Source: Streptomyces canus (GTDB lineage: Bacteria > Actinomycetota > Actinomycetes > Streptomycetales > Streptomycetaceae). From it: a stretch of 50,409 nt of DNA. Positions 23,002 to 31,941 of this stretch are shown piece by piece. The notes under the pieces are model-generated. The model made no database searches, was not told the DNA's origin, and saw only the letters and a list, made by a program, of their open reading frames with translations. Within the stretch, counting starts at the first letter, position 1. Every line of letters begins with the position of its first letter. The stretch spans positions 28,729-79,137 of the forward strand of contig NZ_KQ948684.1 in NCBI RefSeq assembly GCF_001514145.1. The letters are read 5' to 3'. The position numbers and the translations under genes are program-made.

Positions 23002-26000
23002 TGCGCACCACGCCCTCCCCCGCCACGACGGCCGGCCGCACCCTGGCCCGGGCCTTCAAGGCCGTGCTCAGCTTGATCGTCCTGGCTGCCGCGGTCGCCG
23101 GGCTGCCGCTGCTGCTGGCCTGGGCCACCCCGGCCATCTGGCGTGCCACCCACGACGACCTCACCCACCTGCTGGACCGGCAGGACACCGGGGCAGTGTT
23201 CCTGCTGCTACTCGCCGCGGTGGGCTGGACCGCGTGGGCCCAGTTCGCGTTCTGCACCATCCGTGAACTGATCGCGCAGCTGCGGGGCCACACCTGGCAC
23301 ACCCCGCGCGGCATGGGCGCCTCGCAGCGGGCCGCCGCTCTTCTGATCGGCAGCATCCTGGTCCTGCTGCCCACGAGCTCGGCTCTGGCCTCCGACACCC
23401 AGGCCGCGCCCACCACGACCGCAACCCCCACCCCCGGCCAGGCAACACCGACCGCCCAAGCCGATCAGGCCCCCGCGTCCGCGGCAAGCACCTCGACCAG
23501 CCCGTCGTTGTACACGGTGCGCGAGATGCGGCCCGCGGAAAGCCTGTGGGGCATCGCCGAACGGGAGTTGGGAGACGGCGAACGGTGGCGGGAGATCGCC
23601 GACCTGAACGAGGGCCGGACCATGGTCGATGGCCAGGTCTTCCGCGCGAACAGTTTTCTGCAGCCCGGCTGGCAGCTGGAGATGCCCGGGACAACTGCTG
23701 CCGCACCAGGCGCCCGTACACAGCTGGAGAACGGCGCCCCGGCTGCCGACGAGAAGGGCGAGCGCGTCGTCACGGTCCACGCCGGCGACTACCTGTCGAA
23801 GATCGCGGAGGAAGAGCTAGGCGACGGTGACGCGTGGCCCCGCCTGTTCGAGGCCAGCCGGGACATGCCGCAGCCGCGTGGCCTGCCCGCCATCTCCGAC
23901 CCGGACGTCATCTACGCGGGACAGCAGGTCACGGTGCCCGGGGCCCAGCCCGAGCAGCCGCCCCAAGACTGCGGACACGGCGCTGAGCCGGAGAGCCGAG
24001 AAGCCACTCCCCCAGCCACACAAAAGCCCGACCAGGAGCACAAGCCGGGCGGGGGCACAGGGGACGAACAAGCACCCCCGTCCAGCAACACCGCTGCGCC
24101 TGCACCACAAGCCTCGGCCCCCAGCGCCAAGACGGGCCGACCTCCCCAGAAGGGGACCACGGAGCAGGCCGCTCCGTCAGCATCGGCCTCCGCGGCGCCC
24201 GGGCCCAGCGCCAGCGCCTCGCCCGCTCCCGCCTCACCATCATCTGAGTCGCCCGGCTCCGCTGCCTCCCCTCCCGCCACCACGGCGTCCAAGACCCCGG
24301 CGACGGCCCCGGCCAGCGGACCGCTGAACCTGCGCACCGTTCTCGGGGCCGGTGCGCTCCTGGCTGCCGCCATCACCGGAGCCCTCGCCCTGCGCAGGAT
24401 TCTGCAGCGCCGCCGCCGCGGGCCCGGCGAGAAGATCGCTATCGCGCTGGAGACATCCACCGCAGAGGCACAGTTGGCGGCGGCCGCCGAGCCACACGGC
24501 GCTGCCCGCCTCGACGTGGCGCTGCGAACCCTGGCCCACCGTGCGGCTCAGGGTGAAATCACTGCGGTCATGCCGCCGCTGCGGGCAGCACGGATTGGGG
24601 CCCGCACAGTGGAGGTGCTGCCCGAGGATCTCTCCCAGGAAGCGCAGGCGCCCTTCGTCCCCGGCCAAGGCAGCTGGTGGATGCTGCCCTCAGATGCAGT
24701 CCTCCTGGACGAGGAGGCCGCCCGCGAGGTGCCGGCACCGTATCCGGGGCTGGTCACGGTCGGCAACACCGAAGCGGATGAACTTCTGCTGCTCAACCTT
24801 GCGCAGATGCCTGCGCTGCTGCTGGACGGCAACCCGCTCCACATCTCCGAGGTGTGCACCTCGCTCGCCCTGGAGCTCGGGATGAGCCCGTGGGCCAGTG
24901 ACGTCGAGGTCGTGACGATCGGGTTCGGTGAGGACCTGCCGCAGCTGCTGCCCTCCGCACGGATCGCGCACATGCGGCAGGCCGCCCACGCACTGCGCGA
25001 TCTGTCCGAGCGGCTGCTGGAAGCGCACCAGATGCCCGAGACCCAATATCAGCCGTATCTGCTGCTCTGCGCGTCGTCTCTGGACGCCGACACGGCCTGG
25101 CAGTTCGCCGATCTCATCGACAAGTCCGGCACGGTGCCCGTCACTCTGGTAGCCCCGGCGAGTCCGGCGGCCGCACACTTCCCCGAGGCGGAGATCCTCA
25201 ACGCCTCACCCAGTGAACCGCAGAACCTCGATTACGTCGGCCTCGACATCACGGTGCAGCGCCTGGAACACGCCGCCTACATGCAGATCACCACCGTGCT
25301 GAAGGTGTCCGGGCAGCCGCCCCACCCGGCCGAGGGCCCCTGGCAGGACGTCCCGGGTGAACCCGACACCGCGCAGCAGCCAGCACCTCCCGTATCGCAG
25401 GGCGCACCGACACCGGTTGCACAGCAACCTGCGCGGGCAGCGTCGCCAGTGGACGTGGGCGGCGAAGCGTTCCCTGCTCTGCTCGCCGCCACCTCCGATC
25501 CCGCTGGGCTTCGGCTCCTGCCCGCGCCGCGGCCCCAGGCCCCCGAGTCCGTGGCCACCGCGGACACCACCGGAGAAAAAGCCGGGGAGGCTGACGACCG
25601 CGAGGACTCCGCCAAGGAACGCACGCCGGAGCCGCAGAAGTGCGAGGCGCACGACCTGCACGCGCCGGAGATCCGGGTCCTGGGCCCGGTCGAGGTGACA
25701 GGCGTGGACAGCACGGGCCACGGCCCGCGGATGGCACAACTTGCCGTCTTGTTGTTCTTCCGGCCCGGGCGCAGCGCCAACGCCTTGTGTTCGGACATGG
25801 ACCCCGTCAGCCCCTGGTCGCTGAGCACCCTCAACGCCCGGCTACAGGGCCTGCGCCGCTCACTCGGGAACGACCCGTCCGGTGATCCCTACGTGCCGCG
25901 CCGCAGGACCGGCGAGAGTCCCTACCGGCTCTCCCCCGGTGTGCGCAGCGACTGGACCCGCTTCCTCCAGCTCGTCGAGCGTGCCCTGCCGCTGGGCCCG

Positions 26001-26405
26001 GCCGGCCTAGCCGAGCTGGAAAAGGCGCTCACTTTGGTGCGGGGCCGCCCGTTCGGCGGCAAACCCCTGCCCTGGGCCGAGCCATACCAGCAGGAAATGA
26101 TCACACGCATCAGCGACGTCGCACACACCGTGGCCACCTACCGCACGCCCGCAGGCCCGCACCACGACCTCAGCGCGGCCCGCCAGGCCGTCGCCACCGG
26201 CCTCGGCGTCGACGACACAGCAGAGCTGCTCTATCGCGACTGGCTGCGGATCGAACATGCGGCCGGAAACCGGCAGGGCCTGCATACCGCCATCACACGC
26301 GTTCAACAGATCAACCGGTCACTCGACTGTGATCTTGAGACGGAGACAGAGCAGCTCATCGACGAACTCCTCCACCCCCTCACTCGACACTCCCATCGCC
26401 CATGA
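23001..26405 (+). CDS. Large membrane LysM and BTAD-domain protein
   Basis: 1134 residues from ATG 23001. Three N-terminal hydrophobic segments occur (about residues 21-43, 64-85 and 109-130, the last ending TSSALASD). Two LysM-like modules follow, at about 171-232 (YTVREMRPAESLWGIAERELG) and 254-313 (VVTVHAGDYLSKIAEEELG), and would bind peptidoglycan outside the membrane. A Pro/Ser/Ala linker (315-440) and another TM helix (about 447-468) lead to a long cytoplasmic part. Its end (about 890-1134) is a winged-helix plus BTAD (bacterial transcriptional activator) region: IRVLGPVEVTG..., LSTLNARLQGLRRSLG, WTRFLQLVERAL. Such a layout could link wall state to pilus or transfer expression. Confidence 0.82.
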   Translation: MRTTPSPATTAGRTLARAFKAVLSLIVLAAAVAGLPLLLAWATPAIWRATHDDLTHLLDRQDTGAVFLLLLAAVGWTAWAQFAFCTIRELIAQLRGHTWHTPRGMGASQRAAALLIGSILVLLPTSSALASDTQAAPTTTATPTPGQATPTAQADQAPASAASTSTSPSLYTVREMRPAESLWGIAERELGDGERWREIADLNEGRTMVDGQVFRANSFLQPGWQLEMPGTTAAAPGARTQLENGAPAADEKGERVVTVHAGDYLSKIAEEELGDGDAWPRLFEASRDMPQPRGLPAISDPDVIYAGQQVTVPGAQPEQPPQDCGHGAEPESREATPPATQKPDQEHKPGGGTGDEQAPPSSNTAAPAPQASAPSAKTGRPPQKGTTEQAAPSASASAAPGPSASASPAPASPSSESPGSAASPPATTASKTPATAPASGPLNLRTVLGAGALLAAAITGALALRRILQRRRRGPGEKIAIALETSTAEAQLAAAAEPHGAARLDVALRTLAHRAAQGEITAVMPPLRAARIGARTVEVLPEDLSQEAQAPFVPGQGSWWMLPSDAVLLDEEAAREVPAPYPGLVTVGNTEADELLLLNLAQMPALLLDGNPLHISEVCTSLALELGMSPWASDVEVVTIGFGEDLPQLLPSARIAHMRQAAHALRDLSERLLEAHQMPETQYQPYLLLCASSLDADTAWQFADLIDKSGTVPVTLVAPASPAAAHFPEAEILNASPSEPQNLDYVGLDITVQRLEHAAYMQITTVLKVSGQPPHPAEGPWQDVPGEPDTAQQPAPPVSQGAPTPVAQQPARAASPVDVGGEAFPALLAATSDPAGLRLLPAPRPQAPESVATADTTGEKAGEADDREDSAKERTPEPQKCEAHDLHAPEIRVLGPVEVTGVDSTGHGPRMAQLAVLLFFRPGRSANALCSDMDPVSPWSLSTLNARLQGLRRSLGNDPSGDPYVPRRRTGESPYRLSPGVRSDWTRFLQLVERALPLGPAGLAELEKALTLVRGRPFGGKPLPWAEPYQQEMITRISDVAHTVATYRTPAGPHHDLSAARQAVATGLGVDDTAELLYRDWLRIEHAAGNRQGLHTAITRVQQINRSLDCDLETETEQLIDELLHPLTRHSHRP

Positions 26406-27925
26406 CCCCAACCCCAGCCCGCTCCCACGCTCTTCGCACCGACCCAGCCCCGCACCTGCATCCCACCCGGCAACCGTCTACAGGACCAGGCCACAATCAC
26501 CCACGCTCCACCGGACCGGGCAGGGAACGTCTCCGACCCGCCCAACAACGCCTCGTCGCAGCGATCACCGTCTGCACCTTGATCATCGCCGGCATCGGCT
26601 TCGCGGGGTCGTACGCGGCCGTCCGTGAGCTCGCCATCCAAAAGGGCTTCGGGAACTTCAGTTATGTCTTCCCGATCGGCATCGACGCGGGCATCTGTGT
26701 CCTGCTGGCCCTGGACCTGCTTCTGACGTGGATCCGGATCCCGTTCCCGCTGCTGCGTCAGACGGCGTGGCTCCTGACCGCCGCGACGATCGCCTTCAAC
26801 GGCGCGGCCGCCTGGCCGGACCCGCTGGGCGTGAGCATGCACGCGGTGATCCCGATCCTGTTCGTGGTGTCGGTGGAGGCCGCCCGTCACGCGATCGGCC
26901 GGATCGCGGACATCACGGCGGACAAGCACATGGAAGGGGTCCGCCTCACCCGCTGGCTCCTGTCCCCCATACCCACGTTCCTCCTCTGGCGCCGTATGAA
27001 GCTGTGGGAGCTGCGCTCCTACGAACAGGCCATCAAACTCGAACAGGACCGGCTAGTCTACCAGGCCCGCCTCCACTCCCGCTTCGGGCGGGCCTGGCGC
27101 CGGAAGGCGCCGGTGAAATCCCTGATGCCACTGCGCCTCGCCCGCTACGGCGTCCCCCTCGCCGAGACGGCCCCGGCAGGCCTCGCGGCAGCCGGCATCG
27201 AACCGCAGCCGCACCCCTCCGCCCCCCGGCGCACTCTGGACGACACCGACACCGCCACGACTCTCGCGGACCAGCCCCGCAACCCAGCACGCCGCACGAC
27301 GCACGAGCCCGCAGCCTCCGCTCACCCGCACCGCATCCCAGGAACCGGCCACACCGCACAACGGTCCGGACGGGCCACCACCCCACATGCACAAGCCGCG
27401 CCCGTACCCACCCACCCGGACGCCACCAGAGACACCGCACACCCGCGCCCCGGCACCACCACACACCATCACACTCTGGGCCCCGTACCAGCCACCCACC
27501 CAACACCGCCGCCCCCCACGCCACCGCACGCCAGCAAACGCCCCCACATCACCACAGCCGACCGCTACTACCAGGCGTGGGACACCTTCCAGCACCAACA
27601 CGGCAGGGAACCAAACTCAACCGAGCTGTCCCTTTACCTCACCCAACACGGCATCCACGGCCCACACGGCCAGCCCATCAAACCCAAAGCCCTGGCCCGC
27701 TACCTCCTCCAATTCCGGATCTACCACATCTGGGCCCAGCACCGAACCCTCACCAACAACCCACCAACCGACCAAGTCGCCAAAGACCTCGCACAACACG
27801 GCATCACCGCCCAATACAACAAACCCCTCCACCCCAACGACCTCACCCCCTACCTCAACCGATTCGAACACCGCTGGCAAACCCTCAACACCCACCCCAC
27901 AAACCTTGACCCTCAGAGCTCGTAA
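26402..27925 (+). CDS. DUF2637 (SpdB-like) membrane protein with duplicated C-terminal module
   Basis: 507 residues, ATG 26402 overlapping the previous stop (ATGA). DUF2637 core: four TM helices at about residues 51-73, 84-108, 115-133 and 140-158, with IGIDAGICVLLALDLLL, followed by EAARHAIGRIAD. This family occurs on Streptomyces plasmids and integrated elements and is linked to conjugal spread. A Pro/His/Thr-rich linker (about 230-380) is followed by two ~46-residue repeats (HGREPNSTELSLYLTQHGI..., then NPPTDQVAKDLAQHGI...), each ending in a Y-L-x-x-F-R/E pattern, like small helix-turn-helix modules. The last ~700 bp are extremely G-poor on this strand. Confidence 0.82.
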   Translation: MTPTPARSHALRTDPAPHLHPTRQPSTGPGHNHPRSTGPGRERLRPAQQRLVAAITVCTLIIAGIGFAGSYAAVRELAIQKGFGNFSYVFPIGIDAGICVLLALDLLLTWIRIPFPLLRQTAWLLTAATIAFNGAAAWPDPLGVSMHAVIPILFVVSVEAARHAIGRIADITADKHMEGVRLTRWLLSPIPTFLLWRRMKLWELRSYEQAIKLEQDRLVYQARLHSRFGRAWRRKAPVKSLMPLRLARYGVPLAETAPAGLAAAGIEPQPHPSAPRRTLDDTDTATTLADQPRNPARRTTHEPAASAHPHRIPGTGHTAQRSGRATTPHAQAAPVPTHPDATRDTAHPRPGTTTHHHTLGPVPATHPTPPPPTPPHASKRPHITTADRYYQAWDTFQHQHGREPNSTELSLYLTQHGIHGPHGQPIKPKALARYLLQFRIYHIWAQHRTLTNNPPTDQVAKDLAQHGITAQYNKPLHPNDLTPYLNRFEHRWQTLNTHPTNLDPQSS

Positions 27926-27975
27926 CGGGTCTGTACGGTCTTCGGTGTAACTCCCGATGGGTGTGTCAATTTAAC

Positions 27976-28004
27976 GGCCCTGTCTCACATTCGGTGGTGA
28001 CGGA
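27976..28004 (+). repeat. ISL3 element left terminal inverted repeat
   Basis: A 29-bp terminal repeat, identical to the reverse complement of 29575-29603. It starts GGCCCTGTCTCAC. Confidence 0.9.
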
Positions 28005-28012
28005 ACGTGCTG

Positions 28013-29548
28013 TTATCCGAGGAGGATGCGGTGCCGGAGCAGGGTGAAGCCTGCTCGTCCGTGCATCTGGCGCGCGATCCGTTTGGTCTTGGTGTTGACG
28101 CCCTCAGTGGGGCCGTTGCTGTACGGAAGCGTGAGCCCGGCGATCACGGCGTCGATGTCCCGGTCCAGGCCCCGGGTGAAGGCGTGTAGGTGAGGCAGGT
28201 CGGCTGTTCGGACTTGGGCGATCCAGTGCGTGAGCGCATCGGCGTTGTCGGTGTGTGGTGTAAGGAGCGGTGCGAAGTCTCTGATACCTGAGGCCAGTTG
28301 GGTCATCTCGGGGCAAGCGGCGGTGAGCTTGGCCAGGAGTTCGTGCTGCTCGGGCTTGAGGTTGTCGGGTCTGGTCAGCAGCATCCGGGCGAGCCGGCGT
28401 GGCGAGATATGGCTGCGGTCGGAGTCCGCGCGGCCTTGGTTGATGTACTTGTGCAGAAGGTTCAGGCAGCCCGTGAAGCCGAGGGTCTTGATCTCTTCGA
28501 AGAGGTGTTGGACGGGGACGCCGGGGTCTTCACTTCGGCGTTTGCGCAGGTGCTCGCGGTGGGGATCGACCAGGCTTGCACGGTACTTGGGGACGCGGAG
28601 CATGCGCTCGGGCCGGTCGGCCCGGGCGTAGCGTTTGACGGTGTTCAGGGCCAGTTGCAGGCGGCGGGCGCATTCGAGCAGGCCCACGCCCTGGTCGAGC
28701 AGGCCATGAACCTGATGCCAGCGTTCGAGGGTGGTCTGCGCGCGGGGCCCGTCGTAGATCGGCGCGTCCAGTACGGTGGCCCAGCAGGTGCTGTGTGCCT
28801 TCACTTCGCTCAGGGCGGCCTCGCACAGGTTCTTCCATAAATGCCAGCGATCACCGACTTGCACCGCGTCGGGCAGAGCACGGCGGATGGCCTCGGCGTA
28901 GGTGGCTGAGCCGTCGCGGCACACGACCTCGATGCCCGGATGCCCGCGCAGCCACGCTTCCAGGGTGTCGGCCGTGCGGTCGGGCAGCACGTCGATCCGC
29001 TCATGGGTCTCGGCGTCGATCACCACGGTGGCATAGCGGTGACGTCGTCGCAGGGCGAAGTCGTCGACGCCGATCACGCGGGGCACCCGCCCGGTGGGCA
29101 ACGGGATGCGCAGCAGGGTGCGCAGGGCCGTGTGACGGGACAGGCCCACCGCGAGTATCGCCAGCAAACGTGATCCCGCCCGGCCCGCTAACTCTTTGAC
29201 CACGGCCTTGACCTGCCTGGTCAGACGAGCGGTGCGTCGCTGGTATCGCTCCAGCACCCCGGGCACCTGTTCGCGGAAGGTGTGGCGGCAACCTCGCGTG
29301 GGACACAGCAGACGCCGCACCCGCACACGGACCACCACCCGTCGCCCGTCGACCGGAACGTCGGCCACCGTCCGCCAGTGATAGCCGTGCACCCGTCCCG
29401 ACGAGGCCCCGCACACGGGGCAGACCGCGGTGTCCAGCGGCGTCCGGGCCCGCACCACGATCCGCTCACCCTCGTCGACCACATCCTCCATGATCAGTGG
29501 GGACAGACCCGAAAACACCGTCTGCACAAGCTCGTTGACATCTATCAC
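28013..29548 (-). CDS. ISL3-family transposase
   Basis: 511 residues from GTG 29548, ending 9 nt inside the left terminal repeat. The N-terminal zinc-finger-like part has CPVCGASSGRVHGYHWRTVADVPVDGR and CPTRGCRHTF, followed by a helix-turn-helix. The DDE core has VIGVDDFALRRRHRYATVVID (first Asp), VVCRDGSATYAEAIRRALPDAVQVGDRWHLWKNL (second Asp), and the terminal NGPTEGVNTKTKRIARQMHGRAGFTLLRHRILL (Glu). The frame is complete with no internal stop, so the element may be active. Members catalyse cut-and-paste movement of the element. Confidence 0.93.
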   Translation of the reverse strand: MIDVNELVQTVFSGLSPLIMEDVVDEGERIVVRARTPLDTAVCPVCGASSGRVHGYHWRTVADVPVDGRRVVVRVRVRRLLCPTRGCRHTFREQVPGVLERYQRRTARLTRQVKAVVKELAGRAGSRLLAILAVGLSRHTALRTLLRIPLPTGRVPRVIGVDDFALRRRHRYATVVIDAETHERIDVLPDRTADTLEAWLRGHPGIEVVCRDGSATYAEAIRRALPDAVQVGDRWHLWKNLCEAALSEVKAHSTCWATVLDAPIYDGPRAQTTLERWHQVHGLLDQGVGLLECARRLQLALNTVKRYARADRPERMLRVPKYRASLVDPHREHLRKRRSEDPGVPVQHLFEEIKTLGFTGCLNLLHKYINQGRADSDRSHISPRRLARMLLTRPDNLKPEQHELLAKLTAACPEMTQLASGIRDFAPLLTPHTDNADALTHWIAQVRTADLPHLHAFTRGLDRDIDAVIAGLTLPYSNGPTEGVNTKTKRIARQMHGRAGFTLLRHRILLG

Positions 29549-29574
29549 ATGAAGGTCAACGACCCTGACAACTC

Positions 29575-29603
29575 TCCGTCACCACCGAATGTGAGACAGG
29601 GCC
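29575..29603 (-). repeat. ISL3 element right terminal inverted repeat
   Basis: A 29-bp perfect inverted copy of 27976-28004. Confidence 0.9.
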
Positions 29604-29605
29604 GT

Positions 29606-29889
29606 TGGCTGGACAGACCCGGACTCCGCTGCATTTTGCTGCCCAGGCGCAAGCTCCCTCGGTCGTCGCAGTGTTGCTGGCTGCGGAGGCTGCAGTCGAT
29701 GTCGTGGTCCGTCATGGCAATTCGCCGTCGTGGAGGGCGGCGTTCTGTTCGCGGGGCGAAGGCGGGACGATTCGGCTTCTTCTGGAAGCCGGAGCTGACC
29801 CTGACCGGGACAAAGCTCATGGCGTGATCCCCAGGGCGCTGGCGGGACGGATTGCCACCTATGACGTGGCTGTTCACGTTCCGGCCGGG
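29606..29889 (+). pseudogene. Ankyrin-repeat protein, 3' remnant
   Basis: Translation from the IS edge gives RTPLHFAAQAQAPSVVAVLLAAEAAVDVVVRHGNSPSWRA...GGTIRLLLEAGADPDRDKAHGVIPRALAG. These are two to three ankyrin repeats with the TPLHFAA and LLLEAGADPD consensus. The 5' part is missing: the ISL3 element begins immediately upstream, and the sequence on its far side is unrelated. The expected C-terminal end also runs on into non-homologous sequence. A dead fragment. From 29890 to 30152 I see no gene. Confidence 0.75.
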
Positions 29890-30152
29890 GACGGGACTTC
29901 CTCCTCGGGGCCGTCTGATATGCGGGCCTCGCGGCCCGAGGGGCTGGGGCTCACGCGCCCTGGAATGCATGAGTCCCGGAGACGGCCGCCACCTTCCCTA
30001 CCCTCAAACAAGGTTGGTCACCTGGTTTGGCCACGGGCACTCAATCATGCGCGGTGCGAAAGAATCAACGGCGGCGTAGTGGGAGCAGTGGTGATGCGAC
30101 TAACCTCATCGCTTACTGTCCGAAAGGCCAGCACTCGCAGTGATCGGTCGGT

Positions 30153-30160
30153 AACCGGTT
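30153..30160. promoter_or_regulatory. Candidate TetR autoregulatory palindrome
   Basis: AACCGGTT sits 18 nt before the GTG of the TetR gene, just upstream of its AGGAGG. An ACCGGT core occurs in the centre of some operators bound by gamma-butyrolactone-receptor-type TetR proteins. The palindrome is short and its flanks are not symmetric, so the role is tentative. Confidence 0.3.
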
Positions 30161-30178
30161 GGGATCTCAGGAGGCACG

Positions 30179-30892
30179 GTGGCACGGCAGCCAGTCCAGG
30201 CGCGAGCCCGGGCGAAGTACGACGCAATCTTCAAAGCTGCCGCAGAGCTGTTCGCCGAGCAGGGCTTCGCCCAGACGACCGTCGACCAGATCCTCCAGCG
30301 GGCCGGCGGCCTCTCCCGGGGTTCCCTGTACAACCTCTGGAAAGACAAAGACGAACTCGCCTACACCATTGTCACCGAGTCACTCATCATGGACTCGATC
30401 ACATTCGCCACACCCCGTTTGCAGAGCGTCGTCGACGCGTCGATCCTCCTGGCAGTCCTGACACCCCACGTCACGGTGATCAAAGCCGCGAACCGCCTGG
30501 CCACCGAACAAGGCAAAGCCTTCTTCGGATACCTCTGGCGCACCTACACCCCACTGATTACCGAACTGATGACACAGGCCCGCGACCTGGGCGAACTTGA
30601 GCCAGGAGTGGAACCCGCCGACTGGGCAGCACTCTGGGTCGACGCATGGGTCGGCCTGGACCTGCGCTTCAGGGAGAACTACGACGAACTGGCCACCGCA
30701 GTCGACCGGCTGAACCAGCAGATGGTCCACTCAGTAGCCGCGCCGGAGACGAAGGCAAAACTGCAGGTCTCCATCGGGCGCGGCCATGAGCTGATTCACA
30801 CCTCTCAACACGCCGACGCCTACTACACCTCCCTCCAGGAACAGTTGAAGGAGGATCGCGGTTCCGCACCGAAGCCCATTGCTGCGGACTGA
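30179..30892 (+). CDS. TetR-family regulator, possibly gamma-butyrolactone-receptor-like
   Basis: 237 residues from GTG 30179 with a perfect AGGAGG upstream. The N-terminal TetR helix-turn-helix (residues ~12-60: AIFKAAAELFAEQGFAQTTVDQILQRAGGLSRGSLYNLWKDKDELAYTIV) is complete. The start MARQPVQARARAKYDAI and the ligand domain with WVDAWVGLDLRFRENY recall ScbR/ArpA-type receptors, but the resemblance in the C-terminal half is weak. Likely an autorepressor responding to a small molecule. It stands alone between IS remnants, so its target is unknown. Confidence 0.8.
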   Translation: MARQPVQARARAKYDAIFKAAAELFAEQGFAQTTVDQILQRAGGLSRGSLYNLWKDKDELAYTIVTESLIMDSITFATPRLQSVVDASILLAVLTPHVTVIKAANRLATEQGKAFFGYLWRTYTPLITELMTQARDLGELEPGVEPADWAALWVDAWVGLDLRFRENYDELATAVDRLNQQMVHSVAAPETKAKLQVSIGRGHELIHTSQHADAYYTSLQEQLKEDRGSAPKPIAAD

Positions 30893-31113
30893 GCCTCTTC
30901 GAGATGGCCACCGATCAGGTAACGCTTCACGGGCCGCAGCGAGCAAGGCCTCCCGGGCTGTTGATCGAGATGTCTGACGTCTCAACCACGCTCCTCGGGA
31001 GCCTCGTCGGTCATCTATCCTGCCGCACTCGGCCTGCCGCTTGCGCTGGTGGAATGGGCGACCATGCTCGTTGTCACCCGCGAGGGTGACCGGCGCTGCA
31101 GGCTCCGCCCGTC

Positions 31114-31744
31114 TCAGCGAGCGATGGTGGCACTGGGGCACCCGCGTGAACACACCACCTTGGCGAAGATCGCAAGGATGTCGGGATCACCGGTCTGCCA
31201 CTGCCCCGCTGCGATCAGTCGCTGAAGTAGATCGCGCAGCTGGCGGGCGGTGACGGTGGCGGTGTCGTCGCCGGGCATCAGACGCAGAGCGTCCAGCGGT
31301 GCGGTCCATGAGCTGCGGCCCGGTTCCAGTGCGCAGATGATCGAGTAGGGCCAGCCGGGGACCGGGATGTGCTGGTCCTGCCTCGGCCGTAGGCGTGGCA
31401 GGATCCACTGCGGTGAGGTGTGGGCGTCGGGCTGCAGCCAGGAGGTGACGTCGATGGCCAGTCGGCGGCCCGCGGCAGTGGTACTTCGGCCAGTGCCCGC
31501 CGCAGCCGGTCGGCATCGATGCGTCCACGGGCCACTGCCGCGCAGAGCCCTCTATGGCCGCGGCGGTGTTCACCCACCAGCGACAGCTCGGCCAGAGACC
31601 TCACCGGCCCGTCGCCGCACAGAAGGCATCAGCCAGCTCGAACAACGCGTCCGAACGAGTGGTCAGGCAGGAGTATAACTCGCCCCGGAAGCATGACAGT
31701 TGCGCCAATGCGTCAAACCGGGCGTCGTGATGGAGGAGACTCAT
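31114..31744 (-). pseudogene. IS701-like DDE transposase, truncated and frameshifted remnant
   Basis: Read from ATG 31744 on the minus strand: MSLLHHDARFDALAQLSCFRGELYSCLTTRSDALFELADAF, then after a frameshift near 31615 VRSLAELSLVGEHRRGHRGL...RGRIDADRLRRALAEVPLPRAAD. Other frames then give the equivalents of DVTSWLQPDAHTSPQWILPRLRPRQDQHIPVPGWPYSIICALEPG and LRDLLQRLIAAGQWQTGDPDIL. These are the N-terminal ~220 residues of a common Streptomyces IS701-family transposase. Homology stops near 31165, so the catalytic C-terminus is gone. Confidence 0.65.
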
Positions 31745-31885
31745 CCTCACGGCTTTCGTTCTGAATGTGTGTGTTCCTTGGTCGAAGCACATGTTCAGAC
31801 GAACGCCGCCTCCGTGTACGACAGTTGCCGGACCGAGTGATCAAGTTCGACCTGCCATTCGACGCCGAACGTTAAAGATCAAGTT

Positions 31886-31910
31886 ACGAGCTCGTGCATG
31901 GTTGGCCGTG
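31886..31910 (+). repeat. IS5-like element left terminal inverted repeat
   Basis: 25 bp, the exact reverse complement of 32909-32933. Confidence 0.85.
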
Positions 31911-31941
31911 TCACGTCGAAGGATGCGGATCCGCCCCCGGT

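Larger units (their letters stand above)
27976..29603. mobile_element. ISL3-family insertion sequence, apparently intact
   Basis: About 1.63 kb bounded by perfect 29-bp inverted repeats (27976-28004 and 29575-29603) beginning GGCCCTGTCTCAC; the match extends 3 bp further out on both sides (AAC / GTT). One full transposase gene fills it. ISL3 elements usually make 8-bp target duplications, but none is visible: AATTTAAC on the left, GTTGGCTG on the right. That, with an ankyrin gene lacking its 5' part at the right edge, suggests a deletion or recombination through the element. Confidence 0.88.

Noticed and set aside
27927..27960. GGTCTGTACGGTCTTCGGTGTAACTCCC, which resembles the end of an IS256-type element
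   Set aside because: Only one end-like sequence is present, with no partner repeat or transposase fragment next to it; memory of similar ends is not enough.
29605..30600. A single 331-codon frame from the ankyrin remnant through the TetR region
   Set aside because: Only the first ~90 codons resemble ankyrin repeats; the rest is out of frame with the well-supported TetR gene and reads as random sequence.
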